The position numbers were made by a program, and so were the translations under genes. 37,368 nt of DNA, from assembly GCA_019649035.1 (NCBI GenBank), contig BMAT01005576.1, positions 243,424 through 280,791 on the forward strand, in the 5' to 3' direction. This stretch comes from Elysia marginata. Its lineage: Eukaryota > Mollusca > Gastropoda > Plakobranchidae. The first letter of the stretch is position 1. Each line of letters begins with the position of its first letter. Below, one piece after another: positions 10,972 to 21,632 of this stretch. The notes beneath the pieces were generated by a model. That model was given only the letters and a program-made list of their open reading frames with translations, searched no databases and was not told where the DNA came from.

Positions 10972-11199
10972 TCAGAACAAACAAGAGCGTATCCGCGTCT
11001 CTCGCCATTTTCACGAATTTCATTTTTCAAGAGCCAACTTGCTAGCTTGCCGTTCGCTCTGCAAAGTGTAAACTGCGGTTTTCAGTTCACTGACCCCGAT
11101 TTTGGCAGGAACTGCAGAGCAAATTTCGGGAATATTTAGCTCCTGCGAAATTTTGCGGATCCTCGCTAAACTGTCATCCCTGCTTTTTTGCACCTCCTT
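10972..11199 (-). pseudogene. Coding-like island, one apparent frameshift, unidentified
   Basis: On the minus strand an open frame runs from about 11199 to a TGA at 11020-11022. It includes SRDDSLARIRKISQEL, then NIPEICSAVPAKIGVSELKT and LQSERQASKLALEK. The frame one base over continues at once with MKFVKMARDADTLLFVLRQ. The island is clearly less AT-rich than both flanks, and its hydrophilic, helix-prone composition looks like real protein. I do not recognise the family. It lies in the presumed TMEM19 3' UTR. It could be a transposon ORF fragment, a processed pseudogene piece, or an exon of an unrecognised minus-strand gene. Confidence 0.4.
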
Positions 11200-11770
11200 T
11201 AAATAACATATTCAAATTCAATATTAGTGGAGAGAAATCTAATAAACAGTTATGATTATTATTTAGTCTTGTGTCAAAACAATCTGAAGTTAAGAAAAAT
11301 GTTTTACTTTAAGGAGAAAATGGTTTAAAGTCAAACTACTCTAGGATAGAGGAACATTTTTTAATAAACGTATGATTACACTCAATAGAGAAAATCCATT
11401 TTAAACTCATACTGAAGAAAAGCAATGAACTGATTATTTCTAGATAATACACAAGACAAGGTTTTCCTGTTTTATGTCCTTTTCTTGTTGTTTACATAGG
11501 TGCTTCAGAGCACCCATGTGCAAAAAACTGCCAATAATCTCAACTTGTTCAGAAAAGTAAAATATGCCAACGAAATTCCCAATTATCTAAGTCATGAAAT
11601 AACTAAACGATACAACTATAAGCTTGATATGAAACAAAATATACAATGTTTTGTGGCTGTCTTTGCTTTACTGTCCAAACAGACACAGATGAATTTCATA
11701 TTCAATACATAAATTGATAAGATCCTTTTCTAATGTTATATTTGAAAACAAGAACATACCATCTTTCAGG

Positions 11771-11928
11771 AAGACACTTCTAAATCTAATATGTCCTTAT
11801 TTTAAACCAGAAACACCCATAAATCCCACAAAAATTGAGCTCCTCAAGACACTTCTAAATCTTTTTATAAATATGTCCTTACTTTAAAACAGAAACACCC
11901 ATAAATCACACAAAAAATTGAGCTCCTC
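11771..11928. repeat. Tandem duplication (75 and 83 bp) just after the TMEM19 stop
   Basis: Copy 1 (11771-11845) and copy 2 (11846-11928) both run from AAGACACTTCTAAATCT to TTGAGCTCCTC. Copy 2 has an 8-base insertion (TTTTATAA) and few substitutions. On the minus strand it sits about 30 bases past the TMEM19 stop codon, inside the 3' UTR. Confidence 0.85.
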
Positions 11929-11958
11929 AAAACTAATGCATTGTACATAACAAGGCTA

Positions 11959-12125
11959 TTAAGAAAAGTTGCTCCAAGTCTGTGCAGCTATGTACGGTAC
12001 AATGAGGCCAGTGAAAAAGGAGGACAAAAGATTTACAGAGTGGTTATCCAGGAAGTCTACACCACTTATGTGCTCTACACCTGGGCCTGGGTGCTCCACA
12101 ACATATCCCAACTTTGGGTGCTTGC
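11959..12125 (-). CDS. TMEM19: TMEM19 last coding exon
   Basis: Acceptor TTCCTTACAG lies before GC AAG CAC. The exon encodes GKHPKLGYVVEHPG to IAAQTWSNFS and a TAA (11959-11961 on the plus strand). The segment DNHSVNLLSS matches DNNAVNLFSS of human TMEM19, followed by the last hydrophobic helix. Confidence 0.92.
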
Positions 12126-15100
12126 CTGTAAGGAAGGTAAAAATGAACAAATAATTGGTAGACTTTTACATGTTACAATGGACTCATCATAAAGAGATCT
12201 TTGAGATGATAAATATTATTTTTTAGAAAGATATCCACAGAAAACAAGAAAAATGCAAAATAGGACCTGCTGTACACCTAAAAGTTTGATTACTATATCA
12301 ACAAAACTTGTTATATGTAAGATAATGAATTTTCAAGTTAATAAATTTCTTACCACTTGAAAAGACGGATGACAGAAATTTGAATATAAAAAGGCCCTTT
12401 AGAAGTACAAGGTCCATTTCATGCACATAAGTTTCCCTACCCTGCGTCATCAAAACATTTAGTGCTATATATATGAAATTTTGCGCACATGAGCATAAAA
12501 ACATTTGGGGATTTTTTTCAACAACTTTGTGGTTCTATACCGAACGCATAAAGAATGACATCCATTTTTCTGAAGCTTGTTAGAACATAGGGGCCTAACA
12601 GCCAGCACAGAAAAAGACTCATCAGCACACCAAATCGATTTTCCAGAAACTTTTTGTGGAGATATCAAACTGAGCAAAAGGACTATATTTTAATTTAAGT
12701 TTATTCAGTCAATAAAAGTTACATAAATACATGTATTGAAAATAAGCAATTCTCAGTCAGGCTTACAGATTCTAATATTATGAATATTAATTTATTATAG
12801 TAAAGTACACTATTATAGGTTAGGGGCAGTTTCATCAACCGCAAGAAGATTTGGGTATATTTTTGGGATCTTGAAACATTGCGCCAGTCAGCCGAATAAA
12901 GATACTTTAAAGAGCTCCGTCCAGAGAATGTGAGACCCAAGTACCAGGCTCTCGAGGTCATGCACATGACAATTTTTTTACATCAATAGTGTGATTCGGC
13001 TCTGGCCTGTTCCAATAGATCTGTGAAAACCTCATAATTCGAATCTCATTTGAATGAAGAAAAACTTTAAATTAAGAGGATTCGAATTATACTCAAACTT
13101 GAGTCAAAGGACCAGGTTTATTTACTGAGTGCCTTCTCAGTTCTATAGCACTGCCCTTCACCCTAACCTAGTGTAAAAGCAGAAACAAATTTGTTCTACT
13201 TCTAGGGGTATTGACACCTCTGTGTAGATTCTTAGACGGCAACTTTGTGCACTTAGTGTGAACCATTATACTTTAAACTGCCATGCTGTGGAGAAGTAAA
13301 ACTGCTAGTGCTAGGGATTAGAAGGAAAAATTTCTGTAAGTTTCAATATAAACTTTTAACTAAGAGAATTGAACCTTATGAACTTCAAATTATGAGTTCA
13401 AATCTAAAAAAGCCAAAGAAGAAAAAAGAATCCCTTATGTAGAAAACTTCAAATCATGAGAAATTCGGACTATCAGACTTCAAACTGGGGTTTCTACTGT
13501 ACTTCAATCGATTCAAAGGACTACAAGAAGGTGCTACAAGACAAACTCAGACCTGACAAAAAAAGAAACGACCAGGACTGTTGAAATTAGGCATTGTGTT
13601 TCACCAGGACAAACTCTGTGAGTTCACATAGCCCTGACAGTGACAGACATTTTGGTGGGCTATTTGAAGGAACTGATGGAGCATCCTCGTTTTTAACCTG
13701 ACCTTGCTCTTTTTAACTTCCACCTATTCCAAAAAATGAGCGAACATATTTGCTCACAGTAATTTGAGAAATAAGAGGAAATTGTGGAGGCAACAAAAGT
13801 GGCAATAAAGTATCTGAACAAATTCTCTTATCGAGGGAAGTTTGGAGACTAGCTGGAAAAATGGAATTACTCAAAAAGTATTTATTTGACAAGCATGAAA
13901 CTTACACATGCGAAAGATAAATTCATTGGCTACATTTCTATGCATTTCTCTTGTAGATCTATGCATTTTTGCTAACGTGGGAGAAGAGAGTATATACCCC
14001 TTATGAAAAAGTTTGCGTCAAGCTTTGAAAACCAATCAAAAACTTCACCAATGAGTTCATCTTCATCCTCAAACTTTTTGCCTCCCAGGTGGCGATTTAG
14101 GGGTCCAAATAGATGAAATAGATGAAAGTCTGAGCGTGCAAGGTCTGGACAGTGGGCTGGATGGGGAATATAGTACCACCTGTGACGTTCAAGCCAATCC
14201 TCTGTGCGTTTTCATGTGAGGGGTTGCATTGCTGTGTTGAAGGAGAACTCCACTACGCAAGAGTCCAGGTCTTTTGTGTCCAACACCTTGTCTCAGCCAA
14301 TCAAGTGCTTCACAATGTCGATCAACATTGACACTTTCTCCTTTTGGAAGAATATCTAAAAGGATCATTCCAAGTGAGTCCCAAAACACGGTGGTCATCA
14401 CTTTTATTGCCGACTGGACTACTTTTTTGTGACAGGAGAGGACGGGTGCTTCCATGGCATGGAGTTGCGTTTTGTCTACAGAGTGCTCAGGTGTACACCA
14501 ACTTTTATCTCCAGTGATGAGGTAATCAAGAAGCTTGTTCCTGGCACAATGGTCCACGCCAGGCCCCAAATTAACTGTTTCATCCCCTTCTTGTAGACAC
14601 CGCTGCTCCAGGATTTGGGAGATTTCAATTATCTGGCACTTATGCTCATCTGAAAACATTTTGGGGACCCATCTGGCAGAAATTTTGCAATAACCAAGTT
14701 TATCATGGACAATTTCATAAACATTAATTTTGGGAATGTCAAGCTTAAGAGAAATTTCCATCAGTTTCACTCTACTATCGACTTTGATGAGATCATCAAC
14801 TCAAGCTGTGTTCGAGCGATTGTTTGCTGTGTTTGGTCTTCCAGACCTTTATTCATCTTACAAACTTGTTCGGCCGCCTTTGAACCAAGATCACCACTGA
14901 TAGACTTGGGTCATCGAGATTGCATGTTCACCGTAGTTTTCCACTGTTTGTCTGTAAATTAAGGAAAATTTTGTTCCCTTTTCAAACAAAAAACGGACAA
15001 CGGCTCTTACTTCCAGCTTTGACCAATCTGCAATGAGGAGGCCCCATTTTCAAATCAATACTGATTAGCAGTGCGTTCACTGATGGTGCTAAAATTTGCG

Positions 15101-18100
15101 CACGAAGTGTAGGCCTACAATGATTTTTCCTACAATATGCTGTTTACCGCTGTTGAAAGTATTAACTAGATCAAAAGTTATGATTATTTTCAGGTTAATT
15201 TACAAACTTCCCTTGAATCACTGTGTTTGAAAGCTTTTTACGGTGGATGCGGAAATGCAACAACAATGGTGGATGTTATGTTTAATAGGATAGATATTAA
15301 ACTTAAAGGTAATATGTGCCTTGGGGTTATTGAATTATGGAGATGGGAAATTTATTTATGAAAGAAAAGTTTTAGTATCGTTCCACCAGATTTGATAATT
15401 TTATTCAATTCTTAATGTTTGGAAGCTCAGAAAAATGCCTTGTTCAAAATATGAACTCCTTATATTATTAACAAATTGTGATATATCTGACTTATTTGGA
15501 TTAGCTGCAAGAAGAATAGGGGATAAATAATCATAGATAAACATTTAGCAGAATCTTGTTCATCATTCTCGATTCTAACTTCTGCTCTTTTATTTACTAA
15601 CCTAGACTGTGATAAGTCTAATTCTATTGCATCTACATGTTCAGTTCAAGTTATCACCTGAAAATTGTAGTGAGGCTCCTAAAACAGAGTCAATCATTGA
15701 ACCCAGAAAACCAGCCAGGCCTCCATAGAGAATTACTGGCCATTGAGGCGGAGCTTCTAGCAAATCCTCAGAGTAAAGCAATAGGAGTTCACAAACATAG
15801 AAGGCAAACCCAACGATGAAGCCACCAATAATACTGCTCAGGGTTCCATAAAAAGACACTCCTCCGTTGGTTCCTATATATCAAAAGGATGAAGTTTAAA
15901 AAAAATTGTAAAAATATTTTTCTTTTTATATCATAAAAACCATAATAAAAATGTGATTTCAACTCACTTTCAAAATATGATTCAATATATACAATATAAT
16001 TATAGCTAATACACTTAACCTAAACACCTTTACTCTATAAAAGTTTTCATCTTCTAGACGTAAATAAACATGAATTGCTTAAAATTGGTAATTTCAAGTT
16101 AAACAAGCTGCTTTCAACCAGGAGAAAAGTTCATCTTAAAGAAAAACCAAACTTTTTATTATTCTAGGACAAATTCAAATCACCCATACAAGATAACTGC
16201 TTACCAATGAGAACATTTTCAGTTTTCTTTTCTGATATACATTTAACAGTAAAATGTTTGCTTATTAAGAAACTAACTATGCCAAATATTACAATGTAGA
16301 AAAACATTATCCCATAATCATTCCAATTATTAGCAATAATAACCTTTCAGGTAAGAAATTAACTGAAATTTGTAGAAAGCATATATGGGTTGTGCATACT
16401 TTACTCAGTCTTGATGGAACTTTCCAGTCACTATTTCCTATTGTTGTCTGCCCAATATTTTAACCCTGCAGATGCTGAGCGTGCAACTAAAAAAAGGTGG
16501 CTTTGTCCAGCCTGCTCAGCATAAAAACTGCTCACAAGGCAGAGCATTTAACCAACTTGGGGCTGCTCAAAGACCATAAACGAGCCTATTTTCAAGGACC
16601 CAGACAACTGAAAATATAAAAAAGTAGTACCTTACATCACTGTAGACGCCCCCTAGCTTTCATTTACATTGACTTTTGGCTTTCACTGACTGATGTTATG
16701 ACCTGTTGAAACATTTGTATTATATCACATGATCACTGCCCCTCTCTTGAGCCTGAGGAGCAATGGTCAACTCAAAAGAATGCTGTTTGATTATGTGCCA
16801 ATGGCTCAACTGTGCAACACTATTAACCAACACAAATGCTATTCATATGCTCGTTAGCTATTGTCAACATTTTACTACTGTAAATGCACACCCAATATGC
16901 CATAATTTTTATCAATACTAACAAAACTAATTTTACCTCGAGGAACTCTTGATAGTTTGAGAACGTGAAATGGGTCACTATTCCCAGCAACAACTCCTAT
17001 TGATGAGGCAAATGTGTCTCCACTCGCGGAAGCAAGACAAGCCATCGTAGCAACAGCATACCATGAAGCTGAATATAGCCTGCTATTGAAGTTGACTGGC
17101 ACATCAAGCGATCCTACCTTAAATTACAAAGTTTGGGACAATGCACAAGAAATTCTGTTCAATGAATATATGTCTTGCAACTAGAGCAAATAAGTTGGAA
17201 GTAAGAAACTTTCATTTGATAAAGCACCTTTCTAGATTTATTTCTATATTCTCTATATTTTAAATATAAAAAATTCTCACAGTTTTATTCATCTTTTACC
17301 TTCTACAACGTTTGAAAGCCAAGAAAATGCATTACTTAAAATATCAACCTCTTATAATGTGAAACTATGATCTTTGAGTTCTTTGTACTGGTTGGGACTC
17401 TGGGAGACAAACACACATACATATGTATATCTGACATGGAGATAGTAAAAAAAAAACAAAAGAAATTAGTCATCCTCTCTTAGCTTACAGCCATCTGCAG
17501 AAGCCTCTTCGAGATCTTAAGGGGGTTTTGATTTAAAAATAAGCTTGCACATTACTAATGGTGTCTTTGTGTAACATACATTGAGAAATGAGTCTACAAA
17601 GAAGCATTTCGAAAGAAAAAAAGTTAAATCACTATGCCATGAAGGGACGACCAATAAAACTTATCCAGAGGATCATTAGAATAAGAGAAACTTGCATCTT
17701 AATAACTCTGAGTGATAAGATGTGCTTGAAAAGGCTGGAGCAAAATAAGATTAGATCTCAATTATTATGAAACCACTTTAAAAAGGGACATATAAATTAT
17801 AATACTTTATGTTAAAAAGACATAATTACATGAATTACATAAATTTAAGACGAAATTTTCAGTTTACCTCCCACATGTAGAGGATTGCAAAAACACAAGC
17901 AGGCCCACCGTTGCTAACAACCTGGACCCAGTTCCTTTGGCCTCCTTGTAGAAAAATAGACAAATAATTCAAACAGCAAGCAAAGACTCATTATAAGTTA
18001 TTACCTCCCGCCTCCTCCCCCACGCTTTAATTTCTTTGTTGTGAAACTACTCTATTTTAAGGTTTATTGAGTATGATAGAACACTGCTGCAGAAATTTTA

Positions 18101-20136
18101 AAAAATATAAAAAAAAATACAAATATTTACAATATCTTTTCAAACAGCTATCATTTTAAACAGTTTATAAACTTGTAATTAAAGGAAAAAGCCTTAGTTT
18201 AAAAAATCAAGGCTTTTAAAAATGAAACTTGTCATTTTTAACTTATTCAAATTAGTTGCAAGACAGCATATTGAGTGATTAGCAGTGGTTTGCGCCACAT
18301 TGAAATGATAAAAAAACAAACAAACTACAAACCTTCTTTAAAATCAGCCTCTACTTTTTTTTTAGCCTCAGATCTATAAACAGTTGCCTTTGAGGCAGCT
18401 AAAAAAAATGCCAGAAGTGATGCAAAGAATCTAACACAGCTGACTGTCAATATAAATCCAACAAACAGGCCTGAGGAAAGAAAATTAAAAAGAGAGAGAA
18501 ATTAAAGGTAAAAGAACACAAACAAACATATACATGGGATGCAAACAGAACTTGAAAACTTAAATCTGCGAAATTCTACCCTGATATATTATTTAGATAT
18601 GAGTGTCATCTATGAAGAGTTGCCTAATCACAAAACTGTTGTGATTCAAAGATCAGCAAAAAACAAAGGAATAATTTTTTTTTCAATATTAAGTTATACA
18701 CGTCACTTCAGAGTTTCCAGCTGCATGTTGGTATATCTGATGACACTTACATTAACTTTGGTACCTCCCTCGACATGGCTGCAAAATTTTTTTTACTGCA
18801 AATTTTCCTCAAAATAAACCAATTTTACATAGAAGTTTCATATTTGATGATAATAAAGACTACAAATAGTGAAATAAATTTACCTAGCTAACACAATGTT
18901 AATCTTCAGAGGCTTCACTTAGAATAGAAAGCTATATACTTTTAAGTTTTATTGTTGGCTGTTGCTAGATTTAGATTAGACTAAATCAAGATACTTATGT
19001 CTAAAACAAGGAGTTTATGTAGACGTTATGAGTTCATTANNNNNNNNNNNNNNNNNNNNNNNNNNNNNNNNNNNNNNNNNNNNNNNNNNNNNNNNNNNNN
19101 NNNNNNNNNNNNNNNNNNNNNNNNNNNNNNNNNNNNNNNNNNNNNNNNNNNNNNNNNNNNNNNNNNNNNNNNNNNNNNNNNNNNNNNNNNNNNNNNNNNN
19201 NNNNNNNNNNNNNNNNNNNNNNNNNNNNNNNNNNNNNNNNNNNNNNNNNNNNNNNNNNNNNNNNNNNNNNNNNNNNNNNNNNNNNNNNNNNNNNNNNNNN
19301 NNNNNNNNNNNNNNNNNNNNNNNNNNNNNNNNNNNNNNNNNNNNNNNNNNNNNNNNNNNNNNNNNNNNNNNNNNNNNNNNNNNNNNNNNNNNNNNNNNNN
19401 NNNNNNNNNNNNNNNNNNNNNNNNNNNNNNNNNNNNNNNNNNNNNNNNNNNNNNNNNNNNNNNNNNNNNNNNNNNNNNNNNNNNNNNNNNNNNNNNNNNN
19501 NNNNNNNNNNNNNNNNNNNNNNNNNNNNNNNNNNNNNNNNNNNNNNNNNNNNNNNNNNNNNNNNNNNNNNNNNNNNNNNNNNNNNNNNNNNNNNNNNNNN
19601 NNNNNNNNNNNNNNNCAACTACGGTGGGATGTAACAAATGATAACTTATGTGATTATTGCAATAGAACCTTTGTCCAAAATGAATATCATGTGTTATTTC
19701 GATCTTCAAAATATGCTGAACTAAGACAACGCTACCTTTCAGAAATTTGCACTGTTAGCACCAGAGGAAAACCTGACTTACCTAAGTATAACTATATACT
19801 ATCTTGCAAGGATGAAACATGTACAGTAAATGTCATTTTGTTTTTAAAGCAAGTGCTGAAGGATACGAAAGACACTTAGATAACCTGCTGCTGTTTCTAT
19901 GTATGTTGTTGATGTGGGCCATGGGCCTTGAACTCAATAAAGTTTATTCAAAATTCAAATTCATGACAAAAAAAAAAAAATCAGCCAGATAAAGGCTTCT
20001 CTTTTATTTTTGTTTAAAAACTTACCCATTGTAGCCCCCGACTGGTCTAATTTCTTTTTGCGCAGACCATGTAATGCAATCCCAACTGGTGCCACAAAGC
20101 TGAAAGCCCAATGCCATGTTGATGGAGATTGAAAAT
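11959..20136 (-). CDS. TMEM19: TMEM19 (transmembrane protein 19, DUF92 family), N-terminus missing
   Basis: Seven exons on the minus strand, in order: 20136-20026, 18470-18333, 17944-17868, 17117-16937, 15873-15658 and 12125-11959, plus a doubtful upstream exon at 20265-20227. The six firm exons join in phases 1-1-1-0-1-1 and give about 296 residues. They align from LRPISPWRW of human TMEM19 (336 residues) to the C-terminus. Shared signatures are HGLRKKKLDQSGA, GGQRNWVQV, YSASW, ASASGDTFAS, PRGTNGGVS, PPQWPVILYGGLAGFLGS and DNHSVNLLSS. TMEM19 is a multi-pass membrane protein of poorly known function; the family is related to the DUF92 proteins, which include plant and cyanobacterial phytol-phosphate kinases (VTE6-like). 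The first membrane segment and start codon lie upstream and were not located. The gene converges with the 176-aa gene and diverges from the RIG-I-like gene. Confidence 0.93.
12500..12690 (-). mobile_element. Possible third mariner fragment
   Basis: The minus-strand frame reads KVSGKSIWCADESFSV, then RYRTTKLLKKIPKCFYAHV. It resembles the mariner region around the first catalytic Asp (W.DE..F) and the RT...FP.S.MV stretch that follows. The match is loose, so the call is tentative. Confidence 0.3.
13021..13499. mobile_element. Decayed Tigger-like inverted-repeat element, about 480 bp
   Basis: The right end, reverse-complemented, reads CAGTAGAAACCCCAGTTTGA and is followed by TA on the plus strand. 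The left end CTGTGAAAACCTCATAATTC at 13021 matches it imperfectly. Internal TTCGAATT and ACTTCAAA..ATGAG repeats suit subterminal repeats. The left TA is not clean, so the boundary is uncertain. Confidence 0.4.
13520..13900 (+). pseudogene. Mariner transposase relic, C-terminal part, plus strand
   Basis: Fragments in shifted frames read LLKLGIVFHQD and ALTVTDILVGYLKELMEH, then PDLALFNFHLFQKMSEH. These match the mariner order: HQDN..H with the third catalytic Asp, then the PDLAPSD..LF signature. In-frame stops (for example after HPRF, near 13693) and indels show it is dead. The N-terminal and first catalytic regions are absent. Confidence 0.75.
13985..15050 (-). pseudogene. Mariner transposase relic, near full length, minus strand
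   Basis: Reading from 15050 downward: a helix-turn-helix region (RAVVRFLFEKGTK, then YGEHAISMTQVYQW, with stops), then a 193-codon open part at 14770-14189. That part contains LITGDKSW (first Asp), VFWDSLGMILLDILPKG (second Asp) and LLQHSNATPH. After a frameshift it continues HPAHCPDLARSDFHLF, then LNRHLGGKKF. Mariners use a D,D34D triad. Here the usual HDN of the third site reads HSN, so the catalytic Asp is lost. HLF is also duplicated (HLFHLFGPL). Confidence 0.85.
15658..15873 (-). CDS. TMEM19: TMEM19 exon with the PPQWP and GGLAGFLGS motifs
   Basis: 216 bases, phase 1 at both ends. It encodes GTNGGVSFYGTLSSIIGG, a hydrophobic helix, then PPQWPVILYGGLAGFLGS and a conserved D in DSVLGASLQFSG. 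It is the most conserved part of the protein. Confidence 0.95.
15874..16936 (-). other. TMEM19 intron, nothing recognised
   Basis: About 1.06 kb, AT-rich apart from a slightly richer patch near 16460-16700. No coding or transposon signature was seen. Confidence 0.8.
16937..17117 (-). CDS. TMEM19: TMEM19 exon with the SASGDTFAS motif
   Basis: 181 bases, phase 0 in and phase 1 out. It encodes VGSLDVPVNFNSRLYSASW to LKLSRVPRG. ASASGDTFASSIG corresponds to the ACSAGDTWASEVG motif of the family. Confidence 0.95.
17868..17944 (-). CDS. TMEM19: TMEM19 short exon, GGQRNWVQV
   Basis: 77 bases, phase 1 in and phase 0 out. It encodes GGQRNWVQVVSNGG then PACVFAILYMWE, matching GGQRNWVQVFCNGAVP of the human protein almost residue for residue. 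Confidence 0.95.
18333..18470 (-). CDS. TMEM19: TMEM19 exon with a membrane helix
   Basis: 138 bases, phase 1 at both ends. It encodes GLFVGFILTVSCVRFFAS then a helix and SKATVYRSEAKKKVEADFKEG. The SK..(K/R) and (Y/F)KEG pattern is that of TMEM19. Confidence 0.95.
19040..19615. other. Assembly gap (576 N)
   Basis: Continuous N. The gap hides the 5' part of the LINE that ends at 19980. Open frames drawn across it have no meaning. Confidence 1.
19616..19980 (+). mobile_element. LINE 3' end with polyA tail
   Basis: The frame out of the gap encodes CDYCNRTFVQNEYHVLF then KYAELRQRYLSEI, ending at TAG 19877-19879. The C..C......(E)..H.LF..(C)..Y..LR pattern is the zinc-binding tail found at the C-terminus of many non-LTR retrotransposon polyproteins. 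The usual last Cys is replaced (FRSSKY). AATAAA at 19936-19941 and a 13-A tail at 19968-19980 mark the 3' end. The clade is not assigned. Confidence 0.75.
20026..20136 (-). CDS. TMEM19: TMEM19 exon, FQSPSTWHW..LRKKKLDQSGA
   Basis: 111 bases, phase 1 at both ends. It encodes FQSPSTWHWAFSFVAPVG then HGLRKKKLDQSGATM. It aligns with [20 protein letters not shown] and GLKKKSLDHSGA of human TMEM19. At least one exon upstream must supply the start and first helix. Confidence 0.93.
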
Positions 20137-20226
20137 CTAAAAAGAAGAACATAGCGCTTATTGTTAGCGCCAATCAACCTGTACCTAAACTTTTTTTATG
20201 ATGATAACAATCAAAGAAATACTTAC

Positions 20227-20265
20227 CAACAATAGCAAAAAAAATGATAGACTTCTTGAAGAATA
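20227..20265 (-). CDS. Doubtful upstream TMEM19 exon
   Basis: A minus-strand donor (GTTG then GTAAGT) at 20226/20227 follows an open stretch reading FFKKSIIFFAIV. An acceptor-like CGGTCAG allows a 39-base exon of phase 1 at both ends, which fits the next exon. The hydrophobic end could belong to the first membrane helix, but there is no residue-level match to support it. Confidence 0.2.
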
Positions 20266-20451
20266 CTGACCGAGTAATGACAGTTATAGTTTTAGTAACT
20301 AGTGCTACTGCTAGTAGTAATAGCAGCAGCAGCAGTACTGGAGTGTAGTAAATGTCGTATTGTCTTCATAATAGTTCTTAGTAATTATTTTAAGATTTTA
20401 TTTTCAGCCTAAAAATAATTGATCTAATTAGCGAAAGCAGTACAGTGGGGC

Positions 20452-20545
20452 TTTGCTAATTGGGAACTGTTGGAAGATGAGAATTAATTTTTCCATACTC
20501 ATCAAGTTGCCTGAAATTGAGTTTAACCCCGAGTAATAAAACCAA
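20452..20545. other. Possible solitary Tigger-like terminus
   Basis: TA-CAGTGGGGCTTTGCTAATT at 20450-20470 looks like a Tigger-type end, but no matching opposite end was found. The LINE remnant begins right after it. Confidence 0.2.
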
Positions 20546-21632
20546 GTAATAAAAGTAAGGCATGAAAAACTATTCCGCATACTGGACAGTCTGGACATTG
20601 ATGGCAAAGATCTTAGAATACTGAAAACCCTTTACTAGAAACAAACAGCTACAGTTAGAGTAGGAGGAGAGCACAGTGAAGAAACACCAATCACCCGTGG
20701 AGTCAGACAAGGATGCATCCTCTCACCAGACTTATTCAAATCTTTACAGTGAGATGATTCTTAGAGAGCTTGATAACATCCAAGGCATTGAACTAGGTGG
20801 ACACAACATCAATAATATAAGATATGCTGATGATACTGTGTTAATTGCACAGTCAGAACAGTCTCTACAAAAAATGCTGGATATTGTCGTAAAGGAAAGT
20901 GAAATAAAAGGACTGTCCCTGAATATTGCGAAGACAGAAAGCATGACTATATCAAAGAAGCCCCAAGCACCATCACGCAAAATTAGGAGTAATGGAACAC
21001 AAGTCAAACAAGTTAATCAGTTCAAGTATCTGGGATATATGTTAACATCTGATGGAAAATGTGAAACCGAGATAAGAAAGCAGATAATCACATCAAAAAC
21101 AACCTTCAAAAAGCTGTCAACACTCATGACCAACAGAAATATACACATGGATACAAAAATAAGAATTTTAAAAGCATATGTTTGGTCTGTTCTTATATAT
21201 GGCTGCGAATGCTGGACAATGAACAACACTCTTAAGAAAAAAAATAGAAGCCGCAGAGATATGGTTTATAAACTTTATTAGGAGAATATTAAAAGTGTCG
21301 TGGAAAGATAAAAAGACCAACGACGAGGTACTTGATATGGCAAATACAGGAAGATCACTTTACAGAACAATCAGAAGAAGACAAATGAAGTTCACAGGCC
21401 ATGTCTACAGAGCACGAGGGATTGAGCATCTTGCAATGACAGGGAAGATCAATGGAAAGAAAAGCCGTGGACGCCAAAGAACAACTTATGTCGACAGTCT
21501 AAACACCTGGGCAAACCTGGAGCAGCATACAAGAAGCCAGTTCATGAGGTCCTCTTGTGAGCGACAGATTTGGAAAACCATGACCGTCAATGCCTGCTCC
21601 AGGCACGGCACCTGTTGATGATGATGAATAAA
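20545..21632 (+). mobile_element. 5'-truncated RTE/BovB-like LINE with reverse transcriptase
   Basis: Three frames succeed each other. The first carries VRHEKLFRILDSLDIDGKDL and GVRQGCILSPDLF with an in-frame TAG near 20637. The second (about 20740-21240) carries NNIRYADDTVLIAQSEQSL with the YADD catalytic box, GLSLNIAKTESM, QFKYLGYMLTSDGKCE and IYGCECWT. The third (about 21240-21618) carries RQMKFTGHVYRARG and SRGRQRTTYVDSLNTW. The element ends in a TGATGATGATGAATAAA tail near 21616-21632, like the short 3' repeats of RTE elements. Endonuclease and 5' parts are missing. Frameshifts and the stop make it inactive. The clade call is from motif style only. Confidence 0.85.

Larger units (their letters stand above)
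12126..15657 (-). other. 3.5-kb TMEM19 intron full of transposon relics
   Basis: Donor GTGATA (minus strand, at 15657) to the acceptor at 12126. It holds a doubtful mariner fragment (about 12500-12690), a decayed inverted-repeat element (13021-13499) and two mariner relics in opposite orientation (13520-13900 and 13985-15050). Confidence 0.85.
18471..20025 (-). other. TMEM19 intron with a LINE end and an assembly gap
   Basis: Donor GTAAGT on the minus strand at 20025. It contains a 576-base run of N (19040-19615) and the 3' end of a plus-strand LINE (19616-19980). Confidence 0.85.

Noticed and set aside
11941-12192. Plus-strand frames over the last TMEM19 exon
   Set aside because: They are antisense shadows of a well-supported coding exon.
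12719-12967. Minus-strand 82-codon frame (MCMTSRAWYLGLTFSG..)
   Set aside because: It could be a LINE tail, but no motif is firm enough to call.
14705-14962. Plus-strand frame of 85 codons
   Set aside because: It is the reverse-strand shadow of the mariner relic.
18997-19709. Long open frames on both strands
   Set aside because: They run through the N gap, where no stop codons can appear.
20744-21229. Minus-strand frames of 70-87 codons
   Set aside because: They are shadows of the plus-strand LINE reverse transcriptase.
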